Below, one piece after another: positions 16,558-26,222 of a DNA stretch of 64,000 nucleotides. The stretch comes from Lactonifactor sp050944855 (lineage in GTDB: Bacteria > Bacillota > Clostridia > Lachnospirales > Lachnospiraceae), in NCBI GenBank assembly GCA_050944855.1, contig JBMNRU010000003.1, positions 132,616 through 196,615 of the forward strand. The letters run 5' to 3'. The notes below the pieces were generated by a model. It did no database searches. It was not told where the DNA came from and was given only the letters and a program-made list of their open reading frames with translations. The position numbers and the translations under genes are program-made. Every line of letters starts with the position of its first letter. Positions within the stretch are counted from its first letter, which is position 1.

Positions 16558-18111
16558 CTATGATTGCTGCACCCATTTACGGAAGAAGACATGTCCGTGA
16601 TCCAGATTCGCATCTCCCTGCTTTGGTACATATAATGCATCACATCCAGCTTCATCCAGATTCAGACCTCTGAACGCAGCGGGTGTCATAAAATAACAAT
16701 AGTCAAATTCCTGACCTTCCGGAAGTGTAATACCTGCGATCTGACGGGTTCCCGTACCTGCCAGATATTTTTGATAAGTATTTAATGCATTCTGCACAGC
16801 GACTCTTGTATTATTTCTATAAGTGGAAGCAATTGCTGCATTTCCATTCTTTAAAAATCTGGTCAATGTTCCGGTTCTTGCCGGCTGATACTGACTTCTC
16901 TGATATACTACTGTGCGAAGATCATTAGGGTAGCTTTTTGAGTGCATTCGGTTCAGAATACTCATGGTTACCGCTGACATTCCTGCCAATCCCTGATCCC
17001 CTGCCTCTGCATAGACAATGGCTGTCCAAAATTCAAGATCACTTACCTGGGGATCTGTAATATACTGTTTTTCACAGGTATAAGTTTTTCCGTTAGAATC
17101 CTTTACTCTTACATAATTCCATTTTCCAGCGGAATTTACATAATAGTCATCAATCCACTGGTCTTCCAGCATCCAGCCCTCTTTATCAAAATAGTAGCAG
17201 TCATCCTTAATCTTTATCCAGCCGCCTGCCGGATAGGTTCCGTCTGTGAATTTGAACCACCATCTTCCGCCAGTCAGCTGCCAATCGCCTTTTTTCTCTA
17301 AATCCTGGGCATTCTGCGGCTTACTGTATACTTTTCCGGTTGTATTATTCTCTTTGTAATCAGGAATCCACTTTCCGTCAGTTCCCACATAATAGTCGCC
17401 GATCCACTGATTCACTGCCATCTTTCCATTCGACTGTACATAATAATCGCCGATCCAGGTGGCGGAAGCCATAGCTCCGCTGCCCTGCAAATAGTACCAG
17501 TCACTTCCCAGCTTGTACCAGCCGGTCACCATCCAGCCTGCTGCATCAAAACAATACCAGCTGCCGTTAATCAATTTCAGCTGAGATACAGGATAGCTGC
17601 CGTCTGCATTTTGATACCACCAGCGGCCATTGGTCTGCTGCCAGCCTTCTGTCACTTTCTGCTTGCCGGGAATCCACTTTCCGTCAGATCCCACATAATA
17701 CTCACCGATCCACTGGCTGACTGCCATGTCTCCATTTGACAATATGTAATAATCTCCGATCCATGTAGAAGAGGCTATGGCACCGCTTTCGTAAAAATAA
17801 TGCCATTTATTCTTCAGCTGGTACCAGCCGGTCACCATCCAGCCGGCCCCGTCAAAGCAATACCAGCTTCCATCGATCTTCTTTAACTGAGATGTAGGAT
17901 AGCTTCCATCTCCGTTCTGGTACCACCAGCGGCCATTGGTTATCTGCCAGCTTTCTGTACCGATTCCATAGTCTTGTTCCTGTTCCTTTTGTTCTTCCTG
18001 TACATCAATCTCAACTTGTCCTTCTGTCTCTGCTGCAGATACAACAGAAGGTACCAGTAAATTCACACACAGTACCAATGACAGAATGCTATGTATCATA
18101 CGTTTTCTCAT
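16558..18111 (-). CDS. Secreted cell-wall hydrolase, SleB/CwlJ-type, with wall-binding repeats
   Basis: A 517-residue exported protein. The signal peptide covers about residues 1-26 (SILSLVLCVNLLVPSVVSA). Residues about 50-335 are choline-binding-type aromatic repeats (GSWYCFDGAGWMVTGWYQLK; DYYVGSDGKWIPG), with one about 95-residue block present twice and then a partial third. The C-terminal part (about 355-517) is a SleB/CwlJ hydrolase domain: FWTAIVYAEAGDQGLAGMSA carries the catalytic Glu, followed by ILNRMHSKSYPNDLRTVVYQ. It probably acts on spore cortex or vegetative peptidoglycan. It is a single gene with its own terminator. Confidence 0.85.
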   Translation of the reverse strand: MRKRMIHSILSLVLCVNLLVPSVVSAAETEGQVEIDVQEEQKEQEQDYGIGTESWQITNGRWWYQNGDGSYPTSQLKKIDGSWYCFDGAGWMVTGWYQLKNKWHYFYESGAIASSTWIGDYYILSNGDMAVSQWIGEYYVGSDGKWIPGKQKVTEGWQQTNGRWWYQNADGSYPVSQLKLINGSWYCFDAAGWMVTGWYKLGSDWYYLQGSGAMASATWIGDYYVQSNGKMAVNQWIGDYYVGTDGKWIPDYKENNTTGKVYSKPQNAQDLEKKGDWQLTGGRWWFKFTDGTYPAGGWIKIKDDCYYFDKEGWMLEDQWIDDYYVNSAGKWNYVRVKDSNGKTYTCEKQYITDPQVSDLEFWTAIVYAEAGDQGLAGMSAVTMSILNRMHSKSYPNDLRTVVYQRSQYQPARTGTLTRFLKNGNAAIASTYRNNTRVAVQNALNTYQKYLAGTGTRQIAGITLPEGQEFDYCYFMTPAAFRGLNLDEAGCDALYVPKQGDANLDHGHVFFRKWVQQS

Positions 18112-18269
18112 AATTCTCCTTTACTGAAACAATTTATTTTTGCGATATTATTATATAGTTTTACAGAGAAAAAGTCAAATACCCATATAACCAGTAGTGA
18201 TTTTGACAAAAATATGAGCTGCTGCACCGGCAAATCACTCTGTCTCTGCAACAACTCATGAATGTCCCT

Positions 18270-19739
18270 TTATATAATAATACAGACCATTCCGCCTCTG
18301 GAATCGTTTACGATCTTCTGCATCGTATCCTGTAATTTCATCTGACTTTCATCACTGATCTGTACCAGTTTTGTGTGAATGCCGTCTTCTACTAACTGTT
18401 CGATTGATTTGCCAAAAATATTGGTCTCCCAGATATTTTCCTGCCTGGACGGACCGGATTTGATATATTCGATCAGATCTTTGGCCTGCTCTTCATTTCC
18501 CACAATAGGTGCAATCTCAGTTTCAATATTGGCTCTGATCATATGAATCGAAGGACTGAGCGCTTTAATCTTCACACCATACTTGCTTCCCTGTTTTATC
18601 ACTACCGGCTCTTCCAGCGTGATTTCTTCTTTATCCGGTGTGACCACCCCATATCCTTTTCCTCTCACAGAAGCAATGGCATTTTGTACTTTTTGGTATT
18701 CTTCTCTCATAGATGCCATTTCTTTCATCGTATGGATTAATTGGTATTCATCTTTGATAGGAACTCCCGTCATTTCACTTAGAATCTCGTAATAATAAGC
18801 ATCGTCCATTTCCATACGCACTTTTACTTTTCCGGTAGCCAGATCCAGGTGATCCAGAACCGTGTTCTTTACATAAGGACACGCTATCTGTATGGATTCT
18901 TTCGTAATATCCTTTACGTATCTTATTTTTCCCAGTAACTCGCGAATACAGGTAATGATGCTGCCTTTCAGATAGTGATTCACAGGCAGCATCTCTACCC
19001 ATTTCGGAATATAAAATTCCATCTGTACGACAGGAAATTCATACAATATTCTTTCTAATATATGTATAATATCATCTTTTCGCAGCTGTTCACAATTCAC
19101 AGCCATAGCCGTAGTCTGATACTTATTCTGCAATTCTTCCACCAACTGCAGAGTTTCTTCTTTATAGGGTTTCTGCGAATTAATCAGGATTAAAAATGGC
19201 TTTCCCTGTTTTTTCAATTCAGATACCGTCTTTTCTTCACTTTCTATGTAATTCTTTCTCGGAATCTCTCCAAAAGAGCCATCACAGGTAACCACCAGAC
19301 CAATACTGGAATGTTCCTGAATTACTTTTTGTGTTCCGATTTCTGCCGCCTGATGAAAAGGAATTTCATAAGAAAACCAGGGCGTTTTTACCATTCTTTC
19401 CTTATCATTTTCCATATTTCCGGCTGCTTCCGGAACCATATAACCCACACAATCGATCAGACGGATTTTGGCGGTCATATCCTCTCCCAGATGAATCTGC
19501 GCTCCTTCTTTTGGAATAAATTTAGGCTCTACCGTAGTAATCAGTTTTCCGGAACCGCTTAAAGGAAGCTGATCCCGAACTTCTGCACGTTTTTCCTCCT
19601 CCATGTTAGGCAGACCTGCTATTTCCATAAAACGACGGACAAACGTGGATTTTCCTGTTCTCACCGGTCCGACAACACCTATGTAAATCTCACCTCGTGT
19701 ACGGGCTTGTATATCTTTATACACATTGAACGTCTCCAT
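18270..19739 (-). CDS. spoIVA: Stage IV sporulation protein A (spore coat morphogenetic ATPase)
   Basis: SpoIVA polymerises, using ATP, into the basement layer on which the spore coat is built. The 489-residue protein has the TRAFAC-type P loop GVVGPVRTGKSTFVRRFM near residue 22, the unusual TTVEPKFIPKEGA block near 88, RLIDCVGYMVPEA near 113, and a conserved C-terminal tail MVCIII that anchors to SpoVM in B. subtilis. I start at the ATG at 19739 after AAGGGGGT; an adjacent GTG precedes it. It is divergent from the radical-SAM gene. Confidence 0.96.
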   Translation of the reverse strand: METFNVYKDIQARTRGEIYIGVVGPVRTGKSTFVRRFMEIAGLPNMEEEKRAEVRDQLPLSGSGKLITTVEPKFIPKEGAQIHLGEDMTAKIRLIDCVGYMVPEAAGNMENDKERMVKTPWFSYEIPFHQAAEIGTQKVIQEHSSIGLVVTCDGSFGEIPRKNYIESEEKTVSELKKQGKPFLILINSQKPYKEETLQLVEELQNKYQTTAMAVNCEQLRKDDIIHILERILYEFPVVQMEFYIPKWVEMLPVNHYLKGSIITCIRELLGKIRYVKDITKESIQIACPYVKNTVLDHLDLATGKVKVRMEMDDAYYYEILSEMTGVPIKDEYQLIHTMKEMASMREEYQKVQNAIASVRGKGYGVVTPDKEEITLEEPVVIKQGSKYGVKIKALSPSIHMIRANIETEIAPIVGNEEQAKDLIEYIKSGPSRQENIWETNIFGKSIEQLVEDGIHTKLVQISDESQMKLQDTMQKIVNDSRGGMVCIII

Positions 19740-19798
19740 CACAATACCCCCTTATTTTACTGATAATATATATGCACGAAATCTTCTGTTTATGTTTT

Positions 19799-19872
19799 CG
19801 AATATATGTTCGATTTTTTCTTGCATTTTCTTCATGGATATGCTATACTGTTATATATAGAACATTTGTTTG
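19799..19872 (+). promoter_or_regulatory. Promoter with two SOS-box-like sites for the DNA-repair pair
   Basis: TTGCAT (19821-19826), a 17-base spacer and TATACT (19844-19849) form a sigma-A-type promoter. At 19799-19812 lies CGAATATATGTTCG, one base away from the Gram-positive LexA consensus CGAACATATGTTCG. At 19859-19872 lies AGAACATTTGTTTG, a weaker match. They bracket the promoter, as expected for LexA control of a DNA-damage operon. Confidence 0.6.
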
Positions 19873-19889
19873 CTTTAAGGGGTATTTGT

Positions 19890-21362
19890 ATGGAAATTAT
19901 GACCAGTCTTACACTTCAGGAAAAATTAAATATACTGGCAGACGCTGCCAAATACGACGTAGCCTGCACTTCCAGCGGCATAGACCGCAGGGGAGAAAAA
20001 GGAAAACTTGGCAATTCCTGTGCCTCCGGCATCTGCCATAGTTTTGCATCCGATGGACGCTGTATTTCCCTGCTGAAGATACTGATGAGCAATGACTGTA
20101 TTTATGACTGTAAGTATTGTCTGAGCCGTTCCAGCAATGAACAGATCCGCACCACCTTTACACCGGATGAGGTCTGCCGCCTGGTTATCGAGTTTTATCG
20201 AAGAAACTATATAGAAGGTTTGTTTTTAAGTTCTGCTGTATGCAAAAATCCCACCTACACGATGGAATTAATGTACCAGACATTGCTTTTGCTCCGTACC
20301 CGCTATTGCTTTCATGGATATATTCACGTGAAAGCAATTCCCGGCGCCCCTGCAGAACTTCTAAACAAAATCGGATATCTTACTGACCGTATGAGTGTGA
20401 ATCTGGAATTACCCACCGCACAAAGTCTGGAAAAACTGGCTCCTAATAAAACATACAAAAATATCTTAAAACCAATGGAACAGATTCGGGACGGTATTGC
20501 AGAATATCGACTTCAGACAGGAAAAGCACCTGCTCTTGAGCGTCACTCTATCAACCGTACTCTGACAGGAACTATTTTTGACAGTAATCCCTATGCCTCT
20601 TTGGAAGAACGCAGGCTATTATCTCCCAGACAGTCCGCTTCTCTTTCTTTGCAGACAGAATCCGAACCCTTTGTGCCTGCCGGTCAAAGTACGCAGATGA
20701 TCATAGGCGCATCACCGGAAAACGATTATCAGCTTTTAACAGCCACGCAAAAATTATATCAACACTATGATTTAAAAAGAGTATTCTTTTCCGCATACAT
20801 TCCTTTAAATGAAGAATCCTGTCTACCCGCACTGGGTACACCCCCTCCTTTGCTGCGGGAGCACCGTCTCTATCAGGCGGACTGGCTCCTTCGCTTTTAC
20901 GGATTCCATGCGGAAGAACTATTAAGTCCGCAAAAACCGAATTTCAATATTCTTCTGGATCCTAAATGTGATTGGGCACTGCGCCATCTGGACTTATTCC
21001 CGGTAGAAATCAATACTGCTACTTCTGCAGAATTACTTCGCGTGCCAGGCATCGGTATCAAATCCGTTCCCCGCATCCTCCAGGCAAGAAAGCAAACCCG
21101 GCTGGACTTTCAGGATCTAAAGAAAATCGGTGTGGTTTTAAAACGTGCCAAATACTTCATTACCTGCAGTGGAAAAATGATGTATCATATCCGCATTGAT
21201 GAAGATTTTCTGACCCGTCAGTTGACCGGGGAGGATTCGCGCACCGCCTGGGAAATAGAACATCCGCAAACCTACCGGCAAATGTCACTTTTTGATGATA
21301 TGCACCTTACCGTTCCCCCAACCAGAGAAGATTCTGCTAAAAGTCTTCTGGGGCAGCTGTAA
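19890..21362 (+). CDS. Putative DNA modification/repair radical SAM protein (TIGR03916-like)
   Basis: A 490-residue radical SAM protein. The cluster Cys appear as CIYDCKYC at about residues 70-77. An upstream motif YDVACTSSGIDRRGEKGKLG and NSCASGICHSF is typical of this family. A C-terminal helix-hairpin-helix (INTATSAELLRVPGIGIKSV, about residue 375) indicates DNA binding. The longer frame begins 84 bases upstream, but AAGGGG followed by ATG at 19890 is the credible start. It is followed after 38 bases by its regular partner gene. The family is annotated as DNA repair by context; the reaction is unknown. Confidence 0.85.
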   Translation: MEIMTSLTLQEKLNILADAAKYDVACTSSGIDRRGEKGKLGNSCASGICHSFASDGRCISLLKILMSNDCIYDCKYCLSRSSNEQIRTTFTPDEVCRLVIEFYRRNYIEGLFLSSAVCKNPTYTMELMYQTLLLLRTRYCFHGYIHVKAIPGAPAELLNKIGYLTDRMSVNLELPTAQSLEKLAPNKTYKNILKPMEQIRDGIAEYRLQTGKAPALERHSINRTLTGTIFDSNPYASLEERRLLSPRQSASLSLQTESEPFVPAGQSTQMIIGASPENDYQLLTATQKLYQHYDLKRVFFSAYIPLNEESCLPALGTPPPLLREHRLYQADWLLRFYGFHAEELLSPQKPNFNILLDPKCDWALRHLDLFPVEINTATSAELLRVPGIGIKSVPRILQARKQTRLDFQDLKKIGVVLKRAKYFITCSGKMMYHIRIDEDFLTRQLTGEDSRTAWEIEHPQTYRQMSLFDDMHLTVPPTREDSAKSLLGQL

Positions 21363-21400
21363 CGGCTGGGAACTTTCCATTTTGATCAGGAGAATGACTT

Positions 21401-22159
21401 ATGACTATCTTTACCTGTAACGATACATTTGAGTCCATGATGACTTGTATTTACGACGCATGGGATTCTCATCTCGGACACGCAAATATCCGATTAGAAA
21501 TTGCTCATGAAGGGAATTTGGAATTGTTTTGTGAATACCGCCATATTTCCAGTGATGTCCATAAGGCACAGAAGGTAATCCGTTCCATTCAAAACAAAAT
21601 TTCCTGGAAAGCGTATTCTATGATTTATGCAGCTTCCCTGTCTCCATCCCCGGAAAAAGTAGACATCATATATCGTTTTCTCCTGCTTGGCTTTTCCTAT
21701 GGGAAACATATTACCGATCAAATACAGCATCCTCTGGTAATGCCATTATTTGAATTACAAAGAAAGGTATTCAACGAAGCACACTATTTTAAAGAATTCA
21801 TTCGCTTTTCAGATGTACAGAATACCGTTCTTCTGGCCAAAATAGAGCCCAAATGTCACGTACTTACTTTAATAGCCCCTCACTTTGCAGATCGGATGCC
21901 TTCAGAGAACTGGTTAATTATGGATGCCATACGACAGCAGGCGATTGTTCATCCGAAAGATTGTGCCTATTATCTGACACCGCTTTCATCAGAAGAAATA
22001 CAGTATATAGAAGAAGCCATGAATCTTCCGGATCCTTATATCGATCTCTGGAAAGGATTTTTCCAGACAATCGGGATAAAAGAGAGAAAGAATGACCGGT
22101 GTCAGAGAAATATGCTTCCTCTGTGGTATCGCAAGAATATGACGGAGTTTATTCGTTAA
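21401..22159 (+). CDS. Putative DNA metabolism/repair protein (TIGR03915-like, DUF4130)
   Basis: A 252-residue protein that regularly accompanies the TIGR03916 radical SAM protein. It starts with the family signature FTCNDTFESMMTCIYDAWDS and ends in the conserved LWYRKNMTEF block; PSENWLIMDA lies near residue 167. The C-terminal half is related to uracil-DNA-glycosylase-like folds in family descriptions. With the upstream gene it probably forms a two-component lesion repair or modification system; the lesion is not known. It shares the SOS-like promoter of the upstream gene. Confidence 0.82.
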   Translation: MTIFTCNDTFESMMTCIYDAWDSHLGHANIRLEIAHEGNLELFCEYRHISSDVHKAQKVIRSIQNKISWKAYSMIYAASLSPSPEKVDIIYRFLLLGFSYGKHITDQIQHPLVMPLFELQRKVFNEAHYFKEFIRFSDVQNTVLLAKIEPKCHVLTLIAPHFADRMPSENWLIMDAIRQQAIVHPKDCAYYLTPLSSEEIQYIEEAMNLPDPYIDLWKGFFQTIGIKERKNDRCQRNMLPLWYRKNMTEFIR

Positions 22160-22181
22160 TTTTTTCCCTGCATAGGACGCC

Positions 22182-22216
22182 AAAAAGCTGCCATACCTTC
22201 GTACGACAGCTTTTCT
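22182..22216. terminator. Bidirectional terminator between the repair pair and folD
   Basis: AAAAGCTG, a loop containing a second short stem, CAGCTTTT, with A and T runs on the flanks. It serves the convergent plus-strand pair and the end of the Wood-Ljungdahl cluster. Confidence 0.8.
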
Positions 22217-22228
22217 AATTTACATTTC

Positions 22229-23080
22229 TTATGCTAATGTTCTCTTAGCAGCTTCTACTACATGTCCGACTAATACGGAAGTAGTAACGCTTCCTACTCC
22301 ACCCGGTACCGGTGTGATTGCTTCTACAATCGGTTCTGCTTTTGCATAGTCAACATCTCCGCAAAGCTTTCCTTCCGCATTCACATTGATACCTACGTCG
22401 ATCACGATCTGACCGGCAGACAGATAAGTATCATCCACAACACCTGCGCGGCCTGCTGCTACAATTACGATATCTGCTTCTCTCACTACGGACGGCATAT
22501 CTACCGTTTTCGTATGACACATGGTAACCGTTGCATTTTTCTTAACCAACATCATAGCTGCCGGTTTGCCTACTACCAGACTTCTTCCCACAACTACTGC
22601 CTTTTTGCCCGTACAATCAATTCCATAATGATCTAAGATTTCCATACATGCCTGTGGTGTACATGGAGGGAAACCAACGTTCTTGCCAGTGAACACACCA
22701 GACATAGAACCGTCTGTCATACAGTCAACATCTTTTGCCGGATCCAGAGCATTTTCAATCACTGCCTGATTTAAATGTTTTGGCAGTGGACGGAATAATA
22801 ACACTCCATGAATATGGTCATCTTTGTTTACTTTATCAATGGTAGCCAGTAACTCTTCCTGCGTAATGTCAGCAGGAAGTAAGATTTTTTCACATGCTAC
22901 GCCTAAAGTTTCACAACGTTTTGTTGCTCCTCTTTCATAAGAGATATCGCTTTCGTTTTCGCCTACACGAATAATACACAGCGTTGGTTTTACGCCTTTG
23001 CCCTCTAATTCTGCTACATCTGCTTTAATTCTCTCATTTAATGCAGCAGTAACTTCTTTTCCTAATAACTGTTTTGACAT
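22229..23080 (-). CDS. folD: Methylene-THF dehydrogenase / methenyl-THF cyclohydrolase
   Basis: Bifunctional enzyme of the methyl branch, converting methenyl-THF to methylene-THF (and hydrolysing methenyl-THF). At 283 residues it is full length. It contains ISYERGATKRCETLG near residue 48 with the catalytic Tyr-to-Lys spacing (Y49, K54), DKVNKDDHIHGVLLFRPLP near 83, the NAD(P)-binding VVVGRSLVVGKPAAMML near 160 and the end block TPVPGGVGSVTTSVL. It is the last gene of the cluster; fchA upstream supplies a separate cyclohydrolase, so here FolD may act mainly as dehydrogenase. Confidence 0.95.
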   Translation of the reverse strand: MSKQLLGKEVTAALNERIKADVAELEGKGVKPTLCIIRVGENESDISYERGATKRCETLGVACEKILLPADITQEELLATIDKVNKDDHIHGVLLFRPLPKHLNQAVIENALDPAKDVDCMTDGSMSGVFTGKNVGFPPCTPQACMEILDHYGIDCTGKKAVVVGRSLVVGKPAAMMLVKKNATVTMCHTKTVDMPSVVREADIVIVAAGRAGVVDDTYLSAGQIVIDVGINVNAEGKLCGDVDYAKAEPIVEAITPVPGGVGSVTTSVLVGHVVEAAKRTLA

Positions 23081-23097
23081 GTTTTTCCCCTTTACTT

Positions 23098-23727
23098 TTA
23101 CTTCAACTTTCCTAATACGCTTTCAAAAATCGCATCTGCTTTTGCAGGATATTCTGCCAGCATTGCATCCGCTTTTTGGTTCAGTTCCTCTGCATATTCT
23201 CTGTTTTTCATAGATTTTGTATTAATATATACATTTAAACTTGCACCTTTTAATGCGGCTTTACAAAATGCAGCACCTACCCCGGCATCACTGATTGCCA
23301 GTGAGGAACCTTTTGCTGCAAATTCTTCGATAACATCGATGGCTTCACAGCATTTTTCCATAATTTCCATTGGTACAGAGCACGCCTCTTTTAACACAAT
23401 TTCCATTACTCTGGCTTTTTCTGCCTTTTCTTCCTCTGTTTCTCTTGGCATCCCATAAGCTTTTGCCAACGGTTCAAATACTTCGGCATCCCGCTCAACC
23501 AAAGTGAGAAATTCTTTCTGCAGCCGGTCGCATTTTTCTTTTAATGCATACATTTCTTCTTCCACATCTGCATACTTTTTCTTGCCTACGGTAAGGCTTC
23601 CCACCATATTGCCTAATGCAGTGCCAATAGCACCTACCATAGCCGATGCACCACCACCGCCCGGTACCGGTGCTTTGGATGCCAGTACTTCTACAAATTC
23701 CTTACATGGTACTGTAGAAAATCCCAT
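23098..23727 (-). CDS. fchA: Methenyltetrahydrofolate cyclohydrolase (FTCD-C family)
   Basis: Interconverts formyl-THF and methenyl-THF in the methyl branch. The 209-residue, all-helical protein has the signature APVPGGGGASAMVGAIGTALGNMVGSL-type block near residues 21-45 and matches the formiminotransferase-cyclodeaminase C-terminal family found in acetogen clusters. The start at 23727 follows AAAGGGAGAG; a longer in-frame start lies 21 bases upstream. It sits between fhs and folD, in reaction order. Confidence 0.93.
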   Translation of the reverse strand: MGFSTVPCKEFVEVLASKAPVPGGGGASAMVGAIGTALGNMVGSLTVGKKKYADVEEEMYALKEKCDRLQKEFLTLVERDAEVFEPLAKAYGMPRETEEEKAEKARVMEIVLKEACSVPMEIMEKCCEAIDVIEEFAAKGSSLAISDAGVGAAFCKAALKGASLNVYINTKSMKNREYAEELNQKADAMLAEYPAKADAIFESVLGKLK

Positions 23728-23761
23728 TCTTCTCTCCCTTTCATGCAATCATTAATTATTT

Positions 23762-23797
23762 TTAAAAGACAGGAACGCCTGTAAAGACGTTCCCGTG
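23762..23797 (-). terminator. Stem-loop between fhs and fchA
   Basis: Minus strand: ACGGGAACG, a 10-base loop, CGTTCCTGT, then CTTTT. A weak terminator or RNA-processing/stability hairpin inside the operon. Confidence 0.55.
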
Positions 23798-23843
23798 CTT
23801 TATCAAATAGATCAGGGCGCCAAAAATGCTTACGGATCATTAA

Positions 23844-25529
23844 TTAGAATAATCCTGAAATCTTACCAGTTTCATCTACATCGATTTTTTGTGCAGCCGG
23901 TGCTTTTGGCAGACCAGGCATCGTCATAATTTCGCCTGTCAAAGCTACGATAAAGCCCGCACCTGCAGAAATCTTCAGATTACGAACAGTAATATCGAAA
24001 TCTTTTGGTGCACCCAGTTTCGTCTGATCGTCCGTTAAACTGTACTGTGTCTTCGCCATACAGATCGGACAGTTGCCAAATCCCATCGCTTCCAGTTGTT
24101 TCGCCTGTTTCTGTGCATTTGCTGTCAGAACAACACCATTGCCGCCATATACTTTACGTACGATCTGATTCAGTTTATCTTCAATGCTTCCGTCTAATTC
24201 ATAAGAATAGGTGAAATCATTTGGTTCTTCACACAGACGGATGACTTCCTGAGCCAGGGCAATACCGCCTTCTCCGCCTTTTGCCCATACTTCAGACAGA
24301 GCTACATTTACACCCAGTTCTTTGCATTTTGCTTCTACCAGATCTAATTCAGCTTTTGTATCGGTTGGGAAGGCATTGATAGCAACCACACATGGAAGAT
24401 GATATACATTCTTGATATTGTCCACATGTTTCAATAAGTTTGGAAGACCTTTTTCCAGTGCTTCCAGATTTTCGTTATTCAAGTCTGCCTTTGCAACGCC
24501 GCCGTGATGTTTCAGGGCACGTACCGTTGCTACGATTACAACAGCATCCGGTTTCAGACCAGCCATACGGCACTTGATATCCAGGAATTTTTCTGCTCCT
24601 AAGTCAGCACCGAATCCGGCTTCTGTGACAGCATAATCGCCTAATTTCAGAGCCATCTTGGTTGCGATAACAGAGTTGCATCCATGAGCAATGTTTGCAA
24701 ATGGTCCGCCGTGAACAATAGCAGGCACATGCTCTAAGGTCTGAACCAGGTTTGGTTTCAGGGCATCTTTTAACAGTGCACACATAGCGCCCTCTGCTTT
24801 CAGATCACCTGCTGTTACCGGTTTCTGCTCAGATGCTTTTCCATAGGTATAACCGATGATCAGTCTGGACAGACGTTCTTTCAAATCTGTAATGTCATTG
24901 GACAGACACAGAACTGCCATAATCTCAGATGCTACGGTGATATCATAGCCATCTTCTCTTGGAGATCCGTTTGCTTTTCCGCCCAATCCATTTACGATGT
25001 TTCGAAGCTGACGGTCATTCATATCTACACATCGTCTCCAAGTGATCTTTCTTGGATCGATATTTAATTCATTACCCTGATAAATATGGTTATCAATCAT
25101 GGCTGCCAGCAAGTTGTTCGCTGCACCGATTGCGTGAAAGTCGCCGGTAAAATGAAGATTAATATCTTCCATCGGCACTACCTGTGCGTATCCGCCGCCT
25201 GCTGCGCCGCCTTTTACTCCAAACACCGGTCCCAAAGATGGCTCACGCAACGCTACCATAACCTTTTTACCCAACTGCTGCAGGCCGTCCGCTAACCCTA
25301 CTGTAGTAGTGGTTTTACCTTCACCAGCTGGGGTTGGGTTAATTGCTGTTACCAGAATTAACTTACCATTCGGAGCATCATTTTCTTTCAGTAAATTGTA
25401 GTCAATTTTGGCTTTGTACTTACCATACTGTTCCAAATATTTCTCTTCAATTCCTGCTTTGTCTGCAATCTTAACGATTGGCTCCATGGTACATTCCTGT
25501 GCAATTTCGATATCTGTTTTGAATCCCAT
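23844..25529 (-). CDS. fhs: Formate-tetrahydrofolate ligase
   Basis: ATP-dependent activation of formate to 10-formyl-THF, the first folate step of acetogenesis. The 561-residue protein has the P-loop-like NPTPAGEGKTTTTVGLADGL near residue 67, EPSLGPVFGVKGGAAGGGYA near 95, and the GFGADLGAEKFLDIKCR block near 308. It is full length with a good ribosome site (AAAAGGAGG). It follows folT after 47 bases and precedes fchA, so uptake and use of folate are encoded together. Confidence 0.97.
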   Translation of the reverse strand: MGFKTDIEIAQECTMEPIVKIADKAGIEEKYLEQYGKYKAKIDYNLLKENDAPNGKLILVTAINPTPAGEGKTTTTVGLADGLQQLGKKVMVALREPSLGPVFGVKGGAAGGGYAQVVPMEDINLHFTGDFHAIGAANNLLAAMIDNHIYQGNELNIDPRKITWRRCVDMNDRQLRNIVNGLGGKANGSPREDGYDITVASEIMAVLCLSNDITDLKERLSRLIIGYTYGKASEQKPVTAGDLKAEGAMCALLKDALKPNLVQTLEHVPAIVHGGPFANIAHGCNSVIATKMALKLGDYAVTEAGFGADLGAEKFLDIKCRMAGLKPDAVVIVATVRALKHHGGVAKADLNNENLEALEKGLPNLLKHVDNIKNVYHLPCVVAINAFPTDTKAELDLVEAKCKELGVNVALSEVWAKGGEGGIALAQEVIRLCEEPNDFTYSYELDGSIEDKLNQIVRKVYGGNGVVLTANAQKQAKQLEAMGFGNCPICMAKTQYSLTDDQTKLGAPKDFDITVRNLKISAGAGFIVALTGEIMTMPGLPKAPAAQKIDVDETGKISGLF

Positions 25530-25575
25530 ATGTATTTCCTCCTTTTCTATAAAACAAACGGCTTACCGTTTATTT

Positions 25576-26130
25576 TCATGAGTTGTGTGTCATTTCCCGG
25601 GCATTCCCCAATACCCCAACACTTCTGGTTACCGTACTGGTCAATGGACTCTTATATAAGAAGTATACCAGAACGGAATTGACTGCTGTCAAAAGCAATG
25701 TCTGTACTGGACGTGTGGTATATAAAACCACCCATGGTGTTCCATAATAGAGATGAAGCCCCAATGTGGTAAATCCTAAAGATCCCACAAGACCGTGTAT
25801 GCCCACTACCACGATCACACGCCACAGATCCACTTTCTTCAGCAATGTTTTCTTAAATAATCCAGGCAGTACACCACATAACACCGATGATACCAGAATA
25901 AGCGGATTCGGTGCATAACCGGATAAAATACAGCCTAAAATGTCGGATACCCCTCCGCAAATACCACCAATAGCCGGACCAAACCATAGGCCGGCAAGGT
26001 AAATAGGCGTTGAACTAACGGTGAGACGCAGTGTGTTTCCAATAGGAATCGCTACCACACGCGCTAGCACAATGCTCATCGCAATGAGTACCCCAGAGAA
26101 CGCTAGAACTCTGCTATTTAGTTTTTTCAT
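25576..26130 (-). CDS. folT: Folate ECF transporter S component
   Basis: Substrate-binding membrane subunit for folate uptake. About 184 residues with roughly five to six hydrophobic segments. The N-terminal VLARVVAIPIGNTLRLTVSS and the following PIYLAGLWFGPAIGGICGGVSDILG block are typical of FolT. I start at ATG 26130 after AAGGAGGAAAC. The gene lies within the folate part of the Wood-Ljungdahl cluster, behind a THF riboswitch. The EcfA/EcfT partners are not in the window and are presumably shared. Confidence 0.9.
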   Translation of the reverse strand: MKKLNSRVLAFSGVLIAMSIVLARVVAIPIGNTLRLTVSSTPIYLAGLWFGPAIGGICGGVSDILGCILSGYAPNPLILVSSVLCGVLPGLFKKTLLKKVDLWRVIVVVGIHGLVGSLGFTTLGLHLYYGTPWVVLYTTRPVQTLLLTAVNSVLVYFLYKSPLTSTVTRSVGVLGNAREMTHNS

Positions 26131-26222
26131 GATACAAGTTTCCTCCTTTTTGGGGCTTAATGCCATTTATATGGTATAGCAGATGACTACACCAAAGAGG
26201 AGTGTTTGTACCACTTTAATGT

